Assembly: GCA_027625915.1 (NCBI GenBank)
Contig: JANTQA010000036.1
Location: 4,955,501-5,019,500, forward strand
DNA from: Anaeramoeba flamelloides
Taxonomy: Eukaryota; Metamonada; Anaeramoebidae
Direction of reading: 5' to 3'
DNA length: 64,000 nt
Shown: one piece after another, positions 35,801 through 49,000 of the stretch
Numbering within the stretch: the first letter of the stretch is position 1
Layout: every line of letters begins with the position of its first letter
Program-made: the position numbers and the translations under genes
Notes under the pieces: generated by a model
Seen by the model: only the letters and a program-made list of their open reading frames with translations
What the model was told of the DNA's origin: nothing
Databases searched by the model: none

Positions 35801-38800
35801 CGGAATACTATTTTAAATTCAAACCTCTTAAACTCCAATGTCCTATTTCAAAAAAGACAAAATATTTATTTAAATTCTTTAAATAATGGTGGCTATCATA
35901 AAATCAATATATATAAACAATCTTCCATTCTCAGGAAATTCTTTAAGATAGAAGATTTGAACCGATTTCAATATTTTACTCCCATTCTTCCAATAGTTTT
36001 ATTAAAGGGGTCAATCCAAATGGGGTTTAATTTTTCAAAGGGGCTTCCAAGTTATCATCCAAAGGATATAATAATGAATTTAATTAAAATAATGGAAAAT
36101 AAAAAATATAAAGAAATGTTACCTTGGTTTCCAAATTTTAATGGAAAAATAAGTAAAATCAATAAAAAACTTCAAAAAAGAAAGAAGAATCAAAAAGGGG
36201 AAGGAAAGAAAGAAAAGAAAATTTATAAAATAAAAGGTGTTTGGAAAAAAATTGATAATAATATTTTAGAAATCCACGAATTACCAATCGTTTCTAAATA
36301 TTCACAAAATAAAAAAAGTTATTCCTCGTTTTTATTTTCATTGATGAAAAAAAATCATGCAAATAATAACGTATCTACTCAACATAATAGCTGTAAAAAA
36401 AATAAAATGAAAGAAAAAAAAAAATATTTTAAAAAAATATAGTCAAATCTTTTCAGAAAGTTAAAATTGACAATAAAATAATATATCGGATTATTTTAAA
36501 TAAAAAGAAAATTAAAAATATAGATCAGATTAATATTGAAAAAACTTTTCGTTTATCCTGTAAATTAAAATTAATTGATACCCAATTGAAAAATGAAAAT
36601 GGGATTAATCGTAATTTCAAATCTGCAAAAGATATTCTAGAGCAATTTTATAAAATTCGATCCAAATTATTAAAGGAAAAAAAAAAAGAATTAATTAAAG
36701 AAATTGAATTTAAAATTTTCAAAACCAGAAATATTGCAATGTTTATTGAAATGGTAATACACAAAGAAATAAAATTCCTAAAAAAATCAAAACAAAATAT
36801 ATTTAATAGATTAAAACAATTGGGATTTTATTCTCAAGACCCTCAGAATAATGACCTTGGCACTACTAATGAAAAATATATGAATAAAGAGGCTTTTAAT
36901 TATTTATTCAATTTGCCAATATCTAATTTTAAAATCGAAAAATACCAATCTCTTTTAAAACAAATATCTGCTCTCAAAAAAGAAAAAAAAGTATTAACAA
37001 AAACTTCTATCAAAGAAATTTGGAAAAAAGAATTGATCAATTTTTTAAACAAATGGAATAGAAAAAGTCAAAAAAAAAAATCCATAAATATTTCCAAATT
37101 TAGCAATACCGAAAAAGCAGTGGAAAATAAAATTGAAAGTAATATTGAAAATATAATTGAGAACGTAGATGAAAATAACGATAGTAAAAAAGAAAATGAA
37201 GATCAAAATACAAATAATAGTAAAATTGATAAAACAAAAAAAAGTCAAAAAGAAAGAAAAGTTGGAATTGAATTTGAAAATAAAAATGAAATTAATAGTT
37301 ATATCAAAAATAAAAATGAAAGTAATATTGAAAAAGAAGAGGAAAACAAAAGTCAAAGCGAAAGTCAAAATGAAAATAATAGTAAAAAAGAATCTGAAGA
37401 AGAAGAAATTAATATTAAAAATAATAGTGAAAGTGATTACCAAGAAGAAAAAGAAGAAGAGGAAAAAGAAAATGAAAAAGAAAAAGAAAATGAAAGTGAA
37501 ACTGAAAACAAAGAAAATGGAATTAACAATAAGAGTGAAGAAAAAGAAAAAAATAATGAGGCTGGGAATACAAACAAATATAAGAAAAAAAAATTGAAAG
37601 TTAGAAATCAAGACAAATCTGAAAGAATTTGTGAAATCCTAAAAACCAATAAAAAGGTAAATTGGGATGAAAGTAAATGTGAGAATGAAGATCAAAATAC
37701 AAAAGAAAGAAAAAGTGATAAAACAAAAAAAAGTCAAAAAGAAAGAAACTTTGGAATTGAATTTGAAAATAAAAATGAAATTAATAGTTATATTAATAAT
37801 AAAAATAAAAGTAATATTGAAAAAGAAAAGGAAAACAAAAGTCAAAGCGAAAGTCAAAATGAAAATAATAGTGAAAGTGAATCTGAAGAAGAAGAGGAGG
37901 AGGATGAAAATCAAAGTGAAAGTGAAAATCAAAAACAAAATAGTAGAAGTGAAAATAAAGAAGAAAATGAAAATGAAAATGAAAATGAGTTTAATGGGAA
38001 AGGAAGTGAAAGAGAAAGTGATAATGAAATTGAAATTAATAATAAAAAGGAAAATAAAAATAGAAGCAAAAGTGGAGAAGAGGTTATGGGAAAAGAAGAA
38101 AAGAGAGAGGAAAGCGAAAGTAAGAAAAAAGAAAAAAAAACGAAATTAAGCAAAAATGTGGAAAGTAAAGAAAAAACACAAAATCGAATTGATGATCCAA
38201 ATGATAATAACAGAAAAAAAATTATTGAATTTGAAAATGTTCATATTTCTAAAATTAAAGAAAAAAAAAGAAATAAAATAAAAAACCAAAAAGAAAATGA
38301 AATTGCAAACAAAGAAAAGGGAATTAACAACAAGAGAGAAGAAAAAGAAAAAAATAACGAGGCTGAAAATACAAATGAAGAAATGAAACAAGAATTGAAA
38401 GTTGACAACCAAGACAAATATGGAAACAGTTGCGAATATAAAACTGTAGATGATAATAAAAATACTGGGAATGAAAACAAAAAAAAAGGTAACAGTAAAA
38501 CAAACCAAGAAATTGAAAATGAAAGTAATAGTTATATTCAAAAAAAAAATTGTAATAACCAAAAAATAAAGAAGAAGGAAAATGAAAATGAAAAAATTTT
38601 AAAAAGAAAAGAAAATGAAGTTTGGAATGAGTTTGGAAATACAATCAAAAATATGGGGAAAAAATGGGGAATCGAGAATCAAGATAAATTTAAAAGCTTT
38701 AGTGAACATAAAATTATAAATAAAAAGGAAAGCGGAAATAGGAGAAACGATGATAAGACTAGGAATAAAATCCAAAGGGAATGTGGAAAAAACAATAATT

Positions 38801-39918
38801 TGCTCTACAAGATTGATAAAAAAAATCAACAAAACAATAAAAAAGAAAGGGAAGCAGAAAATACAAATTTAAATGAGAGTTTTGTTGAAAGTAAAAAACA
38901 AAGAAACAGCCAATCAAATATTAAAAAAATCAAAAAATACTCGAAAAATAAGATCGATCAAGAAAATTTTAATTTTTCCAATTTTTCAAAGAATAAGGAA
39001 AACAGAGCAATAAACAAAAAATCAAAACACAAGAAAAAAAATGAAAAAAACCGAATTGATTCTATTAACACCAACAAAACGAATATTTTAAAATCGGTAG
39101 AAAATAAAAATAAAACCAATTCAAAAAATGAAAAATTAAAAAGTTACCTATTTTTTGATAGGAAAGATGATTATATAAAGACAAATAACAAAATTATTAA
39201 TAAAAAAAATAAAATTCATTTTCCAAGCAAAACTCCATTTACAATTTATTGTCAAGATAACAACAATAATAAAGAAAATAAAAAATTAAAAAATTCTGAT
39301 GTGATCAGATCCATAAATTCAAAGAAAAATCAAAAAAAAATTAAAACAATTAATAAAACACCGGAAAATAAATTACAAAGTCTTAAAAAAAATGAGAATC
39401 AATTTCGACGATCTCAATCCATTGATTTTTCATTATCAGGAAACTCAATAAAGAATAAACTTTCACGAAGATTAGATACAAATAATATTCATTTATTTCG
39501 AACCCCAAATACACTTTACCAGAATAAATCGGAAAAAAATCAAATATCTTTTTTAAAACCGAAAAAAATCTATAGTAATACTGATATAAAAAAGAAAAAA
39601 AAATCAAAGTATTTTATTGGAAAAAAAATTAAAAATGGAATAAAACAGTTTGAATTGTCAAATCAAATAACTTCTTCACCGTTCAATTGGTTAAATAATC
39701 TTTCGGATCAAGATTCTTCAGAATTTGATATATATCCTTCCAGAAGAAAAGATCTTGAACCTAAAAAAATGATGAAAACAAAATTTTCAAAAATTAAATC
39801 AGATTTGTTTTCTCAATCGAATTCAGATTCAGAATCCCTATCATATTCAAATTCGGATTCAGATTCAGATTCAGATTTCCAAATGACTGAAGATATTGAC
39901 GATTCAGATTGGATATAA
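26887..39918 (+). CDS. TOP2: Divergent topoisomerase II homologue, catalytic residues lost, giant charged inserts (4 exons)
   Basis: Exons 26887-26961, 27049-27393, 32507-36370 and 36457-39918 join in phase 0 to 2,581 residues. Introns are 87 nt, 5.1 kb and 86 nt. Residues 26-140 follow the Top2 GHKL ATPase (LECIFLNSEHYLGS, YNGKGIP), but the catalytic Glu of DEILVNA is Leu74 (Asn78 kept) and GRNGYGA is replaced by QINNM (146-150). The transducer follows (KLCNLF, RVYDIAGTIRG, IENPQF). At 412-1125, where TOPRIM (EGDSA, DxDxD) belongs, there is only Lys/Glu/Asn-rich sequence. Winged-helix and tower segments return (SLIDGL near 1185, TPILPIVLLKG near 1298, ILEIHELPI near 1393), but the Arg-Tyr active site is not conserved. 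The coiled-coil/C-gate follows (SAKDILEQFYKIR, FNYLFNLPI, SIKEIWKKEL, about 1484-1620), then a long charged tail ending in acidic SDSDSD. True Top2 passes one duplex through another using ATP; this copy is inferred to be non-catalytic. Confidence 0.85.
29806..29960. repeat. ~50-bp tandem repeat, three copies
   Basis: Three successive units begin AAAATTCAAATAACAAAAA or similar and end with a TTTCAAAGGAT-type block. It lies in the 5.1 kb intron of the topoisomerase homologue. Confidence 0.6.
29978..30481. mobile_element. 504-bp foldback element (family A, copy 2)
   Basis: The left end TTAAGGGGTACGTTCTAAAT and right end ATTTAAAACATACATCCTTAA are inverse with a few changes, and TTAA borders both sides. 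Long inner arms pair (for example AAGATCACACGAACC with GGTTCATGCGATCTT). It is the same family as 8310-8827 and again intronic. Confidence 0.68.
31240..31990 (-). mobile_element. ~750-bp inverted-repeat element (family B, inverted copy)
   Basis: The whole stretch is the reverse complement of 49880-50628, collinear from TTATAATTAAAG and AAAAAATCTATTATAAATAT through CTAATGTAAGGATCATTTTT to the AAACATACTTTAATTTTAG end. It lies in the 5.1 kb topoisomerase intron. No coding frame is present. Confidence 0.65.
34704..35480 (+). repeat. In-gene tandem repeat, ~320-bp unit, 2.4 copies, coding
   Basis: Units starting near 34704, 35034 and 35350 each encode a short FN-x-L-[HR]-SE motif, then a VY-x-EEEEKSED block, DIKNDKNEEIEK, a long Glu/Asp run, and NKIEEIISSENVIDEQYERF (units 1 and 2). 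Nucleotide identity is high, so the expansion looks recent. It lies inside the charged region that replaces TOPRIM. Confidence 0.85.
37189..37920 (+). repeat. In-gene tandem duplication, ~485-bp unit, coding
   Basis: About 37189-37440 and 37675-37920 encode matching stretches (KTKKSQKER, GIEFENKNEINSYI, NKSQSESQNENNS). A second shared pair (GINNKxEEKEKNNEA) occurs at about 37515 and 38315. This shows segmental growth of the C-terminal tail. Confidence 0.75.
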
Positions 39919-40309
39919 ATAATATATATATATATATATTGAGTAAATTTATTCGTTAATTAATACTTTTGAAAACAAAAATATTTTTATTAAATAGTAT
40001 TTGATTTTTGAAATATGTAAAAAAATCATATTTTTATTAATTTTAAACAATAATAAAATATCTTCTCCGTTTTTAAATAATTGATTTTTTTTTTTTTTTT
40101 TTTGAATAATTTTTATTTAATGAAAATAATTGTATCAAATTTAGAGTAGACATACTATAATTTTCTTGATGTGGTGAAATTCAATACGCTGAAAGTTTTT
40201 TGGAATACAAAGAAAAAATATATATATTGAAAAAAAAATAATAATTCATAGGATTTATTTTTTTCCTTTTTTTCTCTGACTAAATCTTCTTGATATTGAG
40301 AAGAAGGGG

Positions 40310-40560
40310 TGTTATAAAAAAAAAAAACTAGCAAGTGGTTAATTGCTAATACTGGGATACTGAAACACAAAAGTATGAGTGAACCTGAAAATAAAAACGA
40401 AAAATCAAGAGTTAAAAAATGACCAAAGGTTTGTGGCAAATCAGATCAAAAAAAAAAAAGAAATTAGAACAATTTAATAACTAATATCCTAAATGAACAT
40501 GCATGATTACCCATCAAATTAGATTAAATTAACCAAAAGTATTGTAGATGTAATTTTAAG
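40310..40560 (-). repeat. Dispersed repeat, inverted relative to 54340-54605
   Basis: Read on the minus strand it shares ATACTTTTGGTTAATTTAAT, CATGTTCATTTAGG, TTTTGATCTGATTT, AAACCTTTGGT and TTTTGTGTTTCAGT with 54340-54605, in the same order. The 94-residue frame across it is not credible as a gene for that reason. Confidence 0.55.
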
Positions 40561-41299
40561 TGATCTTAATTTTAGATCGCATTTATTTTTTTGTTTTTTG
40601 GTTTTTTTACAAATTGCTTCTTCGAAACTCATTTTAAATTTTCTTTCTTTTTTCTTATTTTTTTTTTTTCTATTCAGATTAATTTTGTTTTTCGAACTAT
40701 TTTTTTTTTTTTTTTTAAAAAATTTTGTTTTTTTATTTTTTATTTTACAAAATAAATTCTTGTTTTTTATTATCTCGTATATTCGTTTAATTTATTATTC
40801 ATTCTCTCTTAGAAAAAAAAATCAAATCAATGATAATGTATGTTCAAATATTTGTTAATGACTTGATATTAATTATTATATATGAAAGGATCATTAATAG
40901 TTATTAATTTTCAAATAGATAAAATCTTTAAAATAATTAGAGATTTCTGAATGAATCCAAATAAAGATAAAACTAAAAAAAAATTGAATTCCTAAGGAAA
41001 TTTTAGATTGTGTTATTTTGATAGATAAACATTTTCATTTCAAGTTTAAACCCTGATAAATTTAAGACCAATTTCCAAAATATAATCAATATATCGGAAG
41101 AAAAAATTTTCGGAATAGATTAAAAATTTATTTGTTTAAAGTTTTATTGTAGAGCCAATTATTATATGGAATAGAATTATTTGATGGGATAAAAACAAAT
41201 TTTGAAGAGAACAATAATTGCATTAATAAAATAAGTTCTAAATTTTTGAGTGATAATCTTACATATTTATAACTATAATAATAAACTCTAAATAAAATG

Positions 41300-41720
41300 G
41301 TTGTTTCAGAAAGTACCATCAAGTGCCTGGCTTTTCCACAATCCAAAAGAATAGAGAAAAATCAAAATTATATTTAATTCTATGATATTATGGAAAATCT
41401 TAGAGTTATACTCGATATTTTCTCTTTTATTAGTAAAATCAATTGAGTATCTAAATGTTTTTTTACTTTTTAAAATAAACCGAAAATTTATTAAAATTTT
41501 CTGTTTATTTCAAAAACTCAAAAAAACCTAGAACACAACATGAATAAAATATAAACCCTCAAAAAAAAAAAACCTAGAACACTTATCTAAATACAATCGA
41601 AAAATCAAGAAAAGCTAGGTAAAGTTCTTCCAGAATTCTAAAAAGTAGAGTAAAATCTTTTAGTTAACTCAATTCTTTTTAAATAATAGAAAATCTAATG
41701 GTAAACTTTTTTTTCAATTT
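41300..41720. repeat. Composite palindromic array, copy
   Basis: The left edge carries ACCATCAAGTGCCTGGCTTT, then the TCCA...AAAAGAATAGAG module, a TAAACCGAAAATTTATTAAA palindrome with its inverse, AAACTCAAAAAAACCTAGAA, and a closing TCTTCCAGAATTCTAAAAAG module. Confidence 0.65.
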
Positions 41721-41774
41721 GGGAAATAAAGTCAAAATAAAATATATTTTTGTTTTATTTCTTATTTAAAAAAA

Positions 41775-41945
41775 AAAATAACAGTAAACAGGGTGCAATT
41801 TTATTGAATCAACTCTCTTCAATAATAAAAATAATCAAAAATTGCAGTTTTTTAATAAACCCACATTCCCATTGGCTAATTTATAAAATAGATGGAAAAA
41901 ATGATCCTATTAAAATAACAATATTTATCAGAATGTTTAAGTTTG
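41775..41945 (+). mobile_element. Possible LINE endonuclease-domain fragment
   Basis: The frame reads QGAILLNQ early and later INPHSHWLIYKIDGK and PIKITIF. This resembles the GVAILI, D-P-x-G-R-x-(I/L)-x-L and I-N-I-Y segments of the apurinic-type endonuclease of non-LTR retrotransposons. The match is short and from memory, so it is tentative. No flanking domains remain. Confidence 0.3.
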
Positions 41946-42104
41946 TTCAATAATTAAAAATTACTGGTTTTGAGGAATTTATCTTTTATCTATTTTTTTG
42001 AAAAAAAGAATTTGGAAATATTAATTGGAAAACTCAAAAAATTAAAACAGATAGAAACTGAACTAGAAAAACACAGAATTAAAATTTAAGAAAATAATTC
42101 ATGT

Positions 42105-42195
42105 TGGAAATGTTTTTAGTTTTTCCACAGTTTAAAAGAATTGAGTAAAATCTTTAATTTTTCCCAATTCTGTTAAACTGTTAAAAACCTAACCC
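42105..42195. repeat. Small palindrome of the composite family
   Basis: TTTTTCCACAGTTTAAAAGA and its inverse near AATTCTGTTAAACTGTTAAA pair around a short centre, ending in CCTAACCCTAACC. Confidence 0.5.
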
Positions 42196-43075
42196 TAACC
42201 TAATAGCCATTCCCATAATAATAAAAAAAAATAATAATTTCTTGCGTTTCTTTTTATCTTCTCAATTTATCTCTTCTGGTTATTAAAAGAAAAGAGATCC
42301 TTGAATTTCAAATATTAACAAAGTTATAATGAGGATTAAAATAACAAAATAAATTTTAATGGTTGTAACAAAATGGGAAGTTCTATCTTTTTAAATTACT
42401 TCTCTGCTATTAAAAAAAAAAACCTTATTCATTTTTAGAAAAAATATTTTTAATTTTTTTTTTAGGCTCCTTATCCTTTCTCTTGAATATTTTCTTAAAT
42501 TAATTCACAAATTCAAATATTTCAAATATGACTATTTGAATTAATTAATAAAATATACAATTATGAATCATGTACTTTACTAAATATTTTAAATAAATAT
42601 CATTCTATATTTTTTTTTTATTTTTTTTTCGATTTATATCAATAACATATGAGATCTTAGAAAAACAAAATTACTCTTGATAACAATAGTAAAAAAAAAA
42701 AAAAAAATTAAAATATTTTTTTTAAATTTGAATTTTGTTCAAATTGATTTTATTATTATTTTGAATAATAGTTTTTGGTTTAAAATATTTTATTCAAAAA
42801 ATACAAAATTTTAAGATGAAAATACGTTCTAAAAATATTCTGAATTTCATTAATTATTTAAATAAGAAATTTAGAAATCTTTTGTTTTCTAGAATAAAAA
42901 TTATTTGAAAATGAATTAATTAATATTATAATATTTGTATAATTAATGAATATAATTAAGTCATTTATAATCTCCAATTATTTAGGAATATTTCCTTTAA
43001 TTATACTCGCTAAAAAAAAAATAATAATAAAAAGAAAAATCATTTTTTTCTGCCAATAGTATTTTTCCAATCTTT

Positions 43076-46000
43076 TCAAATTTTTTCATTTTTTGAAAAT
43101 TCTTCTGTTTTATAGCTATTATTTGAATCAATAACTTTTGATGGAATTATTTGTAATTGTGTTAATTTTGTTTTCAAATTTTTATTTTTATTCGATTTTT
43201 TTTTTGCAATTTGATAATATTGTTCAAATTGATCATCAGAACTTGAATCATAAGGATAAACGGGGATCAATTCTTTTGGAAACATAGACTCCATCAAAAA
43301 TGTTGAGTCACTATTTCTTCTTGAACGCTTGATTTCATTTCTTCGAATTTTTTCATTTATTTTGGATAAATTATCAAGTCCATTATTTTTTTTATTTTCA
43401 TCAGAAGATTCCATTAACCATTCGAGATCTATGTGTGAACACGAACTTGAATCAAAATCTAAATCAAGACATGAATTTGGGTCGGGATTTGTTTTTGATT
43501 TTGATTTTGTTTTTGATTTTGAGTTTGAGTTTGAGTTTGTTTTTGTTTTTGTTTTTTCTTTTATTTTTGCTTTTGTTTTTGGTTTTGAGTTCGAATTAGG
43601 ATTGGAATTAGAATTTGAATTTGAATTAGAATTTTGTGATTGATCTTCTATTATCAAGGATTGTGAATTTTCACTTCTTTCTTCTGATTGAATTTCATAT
43701 TCCGATAAAGATAAATCAGATGTAAGTTCATGAAGAAGATTACCATCATTTTTTGAATTATTTGAATTGTCACTCCATTCTACATCAGACTCTTGCGATT
43801 TAATCACATTAGGCTTCATTATATCATTGAAAAAAATTCGGTATTGTCTCTATTTAGAAATAATTTTTATAAGATTAAATGAAAAAAATTATATTTATTA
43901 TTGAAGAAGAGAAGGAATTAAGTAAAGAAAAAAATTCTAAAAAGAAAAGTAAATCTGCAAAAGTTCACAATAAAATAATAATAATATCATTTGTATGGCT
44001 AAATTAAAAAAAAAAACTAGGCACTTGACGACACTTTTCGTTAGGTTTTACATGTTTTTTTAAAAAATAGAGTAAAATCCAAGATTTTCTTCATTCTTTT
44101 AAATTTTTGGAAAGCCGCCGTTAGGTTTTTTTGAGTTTTCTATTTATTTAGAAAATTTTAATAAATTTTAATAAATTTTCGTTAGGTTTTGTTTAATTTT
44201 TGAAATAAACTGAAAATTTATTAAAATTTTCTGTTTATTTCAAAAAGTAAAAAAAACCTAGAACACTTCATGAATAAATAGAAAACTCAAAAAAACCTAG
44301 AACACTTGACAAATAAATAGAAAACTCAAAAAAACCTAACGAAAATCAATAGATTTTCTAAATAAAATAGAAAACCTCAAAAAAACCAATATCCTTCCAA
44401 AAGAAAAAAGAAAAGCTCGAGAAAAGCGTCGTTAGCTTGTTTTGAATTTTTGTTTTGATTCGAAAAATATTAGATTTTCGAAACAAAAACAAGAATTAGA
44501 GAAAACTGACGTTATATTTTTTTTAATTTCTCAAATTAAAGAAAACACCCGTTAACTTTTCCAGAATTCAAAAAAGAAAAGAGTAAAATCAAAGATTAAA
44601 TTCAATTTCGATAAAAACTGTCATTAGTTTTTTTTTTTAATTTTAGAAATAAAAAGATAATTTCAAATAAAACAGAAAACCTCAAGAAAAGCGTCGTTAG
44701 CTTGTTTTTAATTTTTGTTTTGAATTGAAAATCAATAAATTTTCTCAACAAAGTCAAGCATTAAAAAAAAGCACCATTATATTTATTGGTGTTTAAAAGA
44801 ATCACTAATAAAAATAATTCCCTATCACGGTGGGATGGAAATGGGATACAATCCTAGTACACAACAAATGTGCTAACTCAGATAAAAAAAAAAAAAAAAA
44901 AAACTTATCACAGTGTGATGTATATGGGATATTATACTTGTTACATTTTTTTTGTTAATCCAAACGGGTTATTTATTTTTCAAATTTTGTTGGGTTTATA
45001 AATTATTTTTTTAACTGGTATATTTTGTCTCTGTCTCCCCAGATATCTCCAATTAAGAAGCGAATATAATCTAAAAATTATTGTAAAATTGGATTTTTTT
45101 TTTCAAATTTTTTTTTTAATTCAAATTTAATTTTTTTAATTCTTGGAAAATAATAAAACAGTTTTTGTTCTAACTTGAAAATTTTGTTTTTGATTTTCTT
45201 GAATATAATTTTTCTATTTTCCAGGTTTATAAAAGAATCAAGTTGTTCAATAAGAATTACATTATATTTGCATTCTTGATATGTTTAAAAGGATTAATTA
45301 AAAAAAAAAATTATTATTATAGATTATGAAAAATATCTTACAGTCCATTTTGAAGGCGTAAAAAATTTTAAAACAAATTTATGAAATATTGCAGTAAATG
45401 GGAATATAATTGCCAAAACGAATGAAATTGTTGTTAAAGTTTCATAACGTGGGAGAAGAATTTCGCAATTTTTATTGTCTTTCATAACTTGTAGAAGATC
45501 TTTTTTTGTTTTCAAATTTTGCAATTCATTCGAAAGATTAATCAGATTGATTAAAGAATTTTTTAAAGATGAAACTTCTTCAACCTGATTTGGATATTTA
45601 TTGGGTATACAGTTGGTAATGTTTTCAATTGTGAAATGATCTGGTTGTGTTAAATTATTTAACGAAATAAAATCTAGCATTGTATAATTATTTGTCAATA
45701 CATCAATATCATTTATTACTATAGTTGAAAATGAAGTGTAAAAATAATCCAGTGTTTCTATTTTTTGTAATATAAAATAAAAATAAAATAAATTAAACAA
45801 AAATAAAAAATAAAATGAAATAAATTAGATGAAAATTAGAATATAATAAAATTTTATTTTAACATTAATTTCCTCTTTTATTTTAATGTAGTTGCTTGAA
45901 ATAAATATGTTCAATTATTTTTGATATTTATTTGTTATTTAATGTTAAATATAGTTTTTTTGAATTATTTCAATCATTTTTTTTTTTTTGAAAAATATGA

Positions 46001-49000
46001 AACCCATCCATTTTCCTTGACATATTTAAGATTTAAAATTCAAATCAATTTATTTTGATTTTTTTATTTATTTTAATTTATTTAATCTTTAAATTTGTAA
46101 TTTTTTTTAATTTGAATTTCTTTTGACTGCTTAATCTATAAATAAATTGATACCATTTATCTCAATTTATAAAAAAATATATTAGAGTTTTCCATTTAAA
46201 TGTGACAAATTCGTTGGTATTGTTAGTTGTTCGCAAAATATTTTTTTTTTTCGCTAATACATACTTGTTAGCAAAAGACTATTTTTTTTGCGGATAAATA
46301 CTTTTTCGCAAATAAATGGATTTTTTACTGATATGTTTTTTTGTGAAAAAGCCGGGGTTTTCGTGAAAAAGTAATGCTTTTTTTAGCTGATAAAATACAT
46401 CAAATGTTGCGAGTTTGTTGAAAAAATAGTAAATAAATTTTAAGATCTTTTTGTTTCAGATTCTCAATTTAAAAAAATATTTTCTTGGATTATAAAAACC
46501 AAAATAATAGATTTAATTCTATTAATAGTATCCTTATTTCTCAGAGTTCATAAAAATAAAAAAGATCTAAGGGAGAATAATTTTTTGTCAAAATAATTAA
46601 AATTCCGAATACATAGTTAAAACAAGCAATTAACAGCCAATGTAGAAAAAAATGTTGAAATCTTGAATCAAAGTGTTTTTTGAAAAGGTATTTTACCTTC
46701 AAAAATAAAATTCTCAAAAAGAAAGAAAAATTTTTCATTAGATCTAATTGATAGATAAAAAATTAAAAAAAAACTTTTAACTTTAGTGTTGAATTTTATC
46801 TAAAATATAAATTTAAGAAAAGAAGAAGAACATAAAGAAGAGAACGAGTTTTTCAAGCAAACATTCTGGATTTCTAGATGTATAGTTCTATTATTGAAAA
46901 AGCTTTAAAAATTTATCAACTTATATATTAATACCTTCAATGACAACCCGGTTAATATTGTGACTTGGTGATTCTGGAAAATTCATTGGATTTGTTAAAA
47001 AAAATATATTAGGTTTAAAAAATGATCATTTTTTTTTTTTCAAAATTGGGTACTTCAAATTAATTTATGATAGAATTGACTTTTTTCCAAGAAAATATCT
47101 TTTCGCGAAAAAGTAAGTTATTCCCAAAATAATTGACATTTAAACCAAAGAATTACATTATCACGTATTCTAGTCTTAAAGAGGAAAAAGTCTATTGTTC
47201 AAATCATTAATAAATTTATTTTATTTTTGTAAATAAAAATATAAAAAAATAAAAATTCATACCTGAATTTTTTTTTTCAATTCCTGTACATATATCATTT
47301 GATCCAAGTGACAATGCAAAATTAATCCCAAAGGTTATAAAAAAAATAGAGGATAATAATAAAAGTAAAATAATTGTAATATTTGCCAAAGGTTTAATCA
47401 CAACTAATGAAGTTAATAAGCCTATTTAATAAGAATATGGTATTAAAAAATAATAGTTTAAATTATTGGTAAAATATTTGTATTAAAAGTTTAAATAAAA
47501 ATTTGAAGTTATTATTATTATTATTGATACCACAAGTGTGAATTATACTCTAAGTGTCCTTTTACTTAAATTTACTCAAATGCAATTTAAGAGTAAATTT
47601 TAATATAGAAGTTGAACCCTTTCATTTTAAATATTTTTGTAGTTTTTTTTTTTTTTTAATAAAATTAGCTCTTGTTTATCATTAGTTTTTTCCAAGATTT
47701 AAAAGAATAGAGTAAAAACATTGATTTTATTTTATTCTTTTGAATAAAAAAAAACCGCCATTAGGTTTTCTTGAATTTTCTGTTTATTTGTAAAATCGAT
47801 TGATTTTCGTTAGGTTTCTTTTACTTTAGAAATAAACCGAAAATTTTAATAAATTTTCTGTTTATTTCTAAAGTAAAAAAAACCTAGAACACTTCACAGA
47901 TAAAATATAAAACCTCAAAAAAACCTAGAAAACTTTCCAAATAAAACAGAAAACCTCAAGAAAAGCTAAGTACTCTACGGCACTTGACGGCATTTGACGA
48001 CACAATTGTTTGTTTATATTGTTATTATACCTAATAATTTTTAAATATTCCTGGCCTTTCCACCTAGAACTATTTATAATTAATTTTTGTCTAAAATTAG
48101 TTTAGATTTGGATTTAATAATTTTAAATTTTCTGTTTCCAATTAATATTTTCGTTGTCTTTTTTGGAAAATTTTAAATTTTTTGATATGTGTTCGAAACC
48201 AAGAAATTCGAATTTCTTTTTGAGTTTTTATCTTGTTCTAAAAATTGAAATCCCTAACTAGGTCTATTTTTGCTTCATTTTTATATCTTATTCTTGGGGG
48301 AATGTGTATTAATTTTTAAAAGTTTTGTGACTTTTTTATTTTTCCAAGCATTTATTAAGTCAAAATCTTTTTGGTTGAAATTAAATATAATTAATCTAGA
48401 GAAATATTAGACTATTACATGTTTGTAAATTTAGAGTTTTGCTCCATTAGTTAAGTTTATTTTGACTAAAAGTTTTTATTATTTTTTTCGAGTTACCATC
48501 TTTAACTTTTCTTAAAGTTTTTTTTGTAAATGTTTCTCTTTTTCAAGCCAAATTCCTAAAAAATATTTTATTTCTGATAATTTGTTTGATATTGAAAGTT
48601 TTGTCAATATTTGGGTTCATTCCAAATTCTTGTTTAATTTTATAAATTATTCTTAACTTTTTGTCAATTTCTGTATTGGTAATTTCCATTATTAAAATCA
48701 AGTCATCTGCAACATTTGGATATAATAAACTAAATCTTTTCTTTTTTTCAATTAAGAAATGACTGGCTAATCAAAACACAAAGGAAGAAAGAGGGTATCC
48801 TTGATAAACTCCTATTCGTTCCTTTTTATAATCTTTTTGTAACCAAATTTTTAATTTTTTTTCTATATTAATCATTTAAACATATTCTTCTGATTTTTGT
48901 AGAAAATGGTTATTGTTTTGAATACCAATCATTTAAAAATTTGAAAAAAAATCCCAAACTTTTTGGGAAATGAGAACTTTTTGAATGAAAAAAATCAAAG

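Larger units (their letters stand above)
39919..43075. other. Convergent intergenic region with repeats and a LINE scrap
   Basis: It lies between the 3' ends of the topoisomerase homologue and the tweety-like gene. It begins with a short TA run (39921-39940), then holds an inverted copy of a dispersed repeat (40310-40560), a composite palindromic block (41300-41720), a possible LINE endonuclease scrap (41775-41945) and a small palindrome (42105-42195). From 42240 to 43075 I see nothing but AT-rich sequence. Confidence 0.5.

Noticed and set aside
34054-38644. Long minus-strand Phe/Ser-rich frames
   Set aside because: Mirror translations of the Lys/Glu/Asn-rich exons of the topoisomerase homologue.
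40155-40439. 94-residue minus-strand frame with a hydrophobic start
   Set aside because: It falls in a dispersed repeat whose other copy at 54340 does not keep the frame.
46541-46738. 65-residue hydrophobic minus-strand frame in the tweety-like gene
   Set aside because: The flanking exons (46973-46935 and 45757-45342) join directly in frame, so this lies in the intron.
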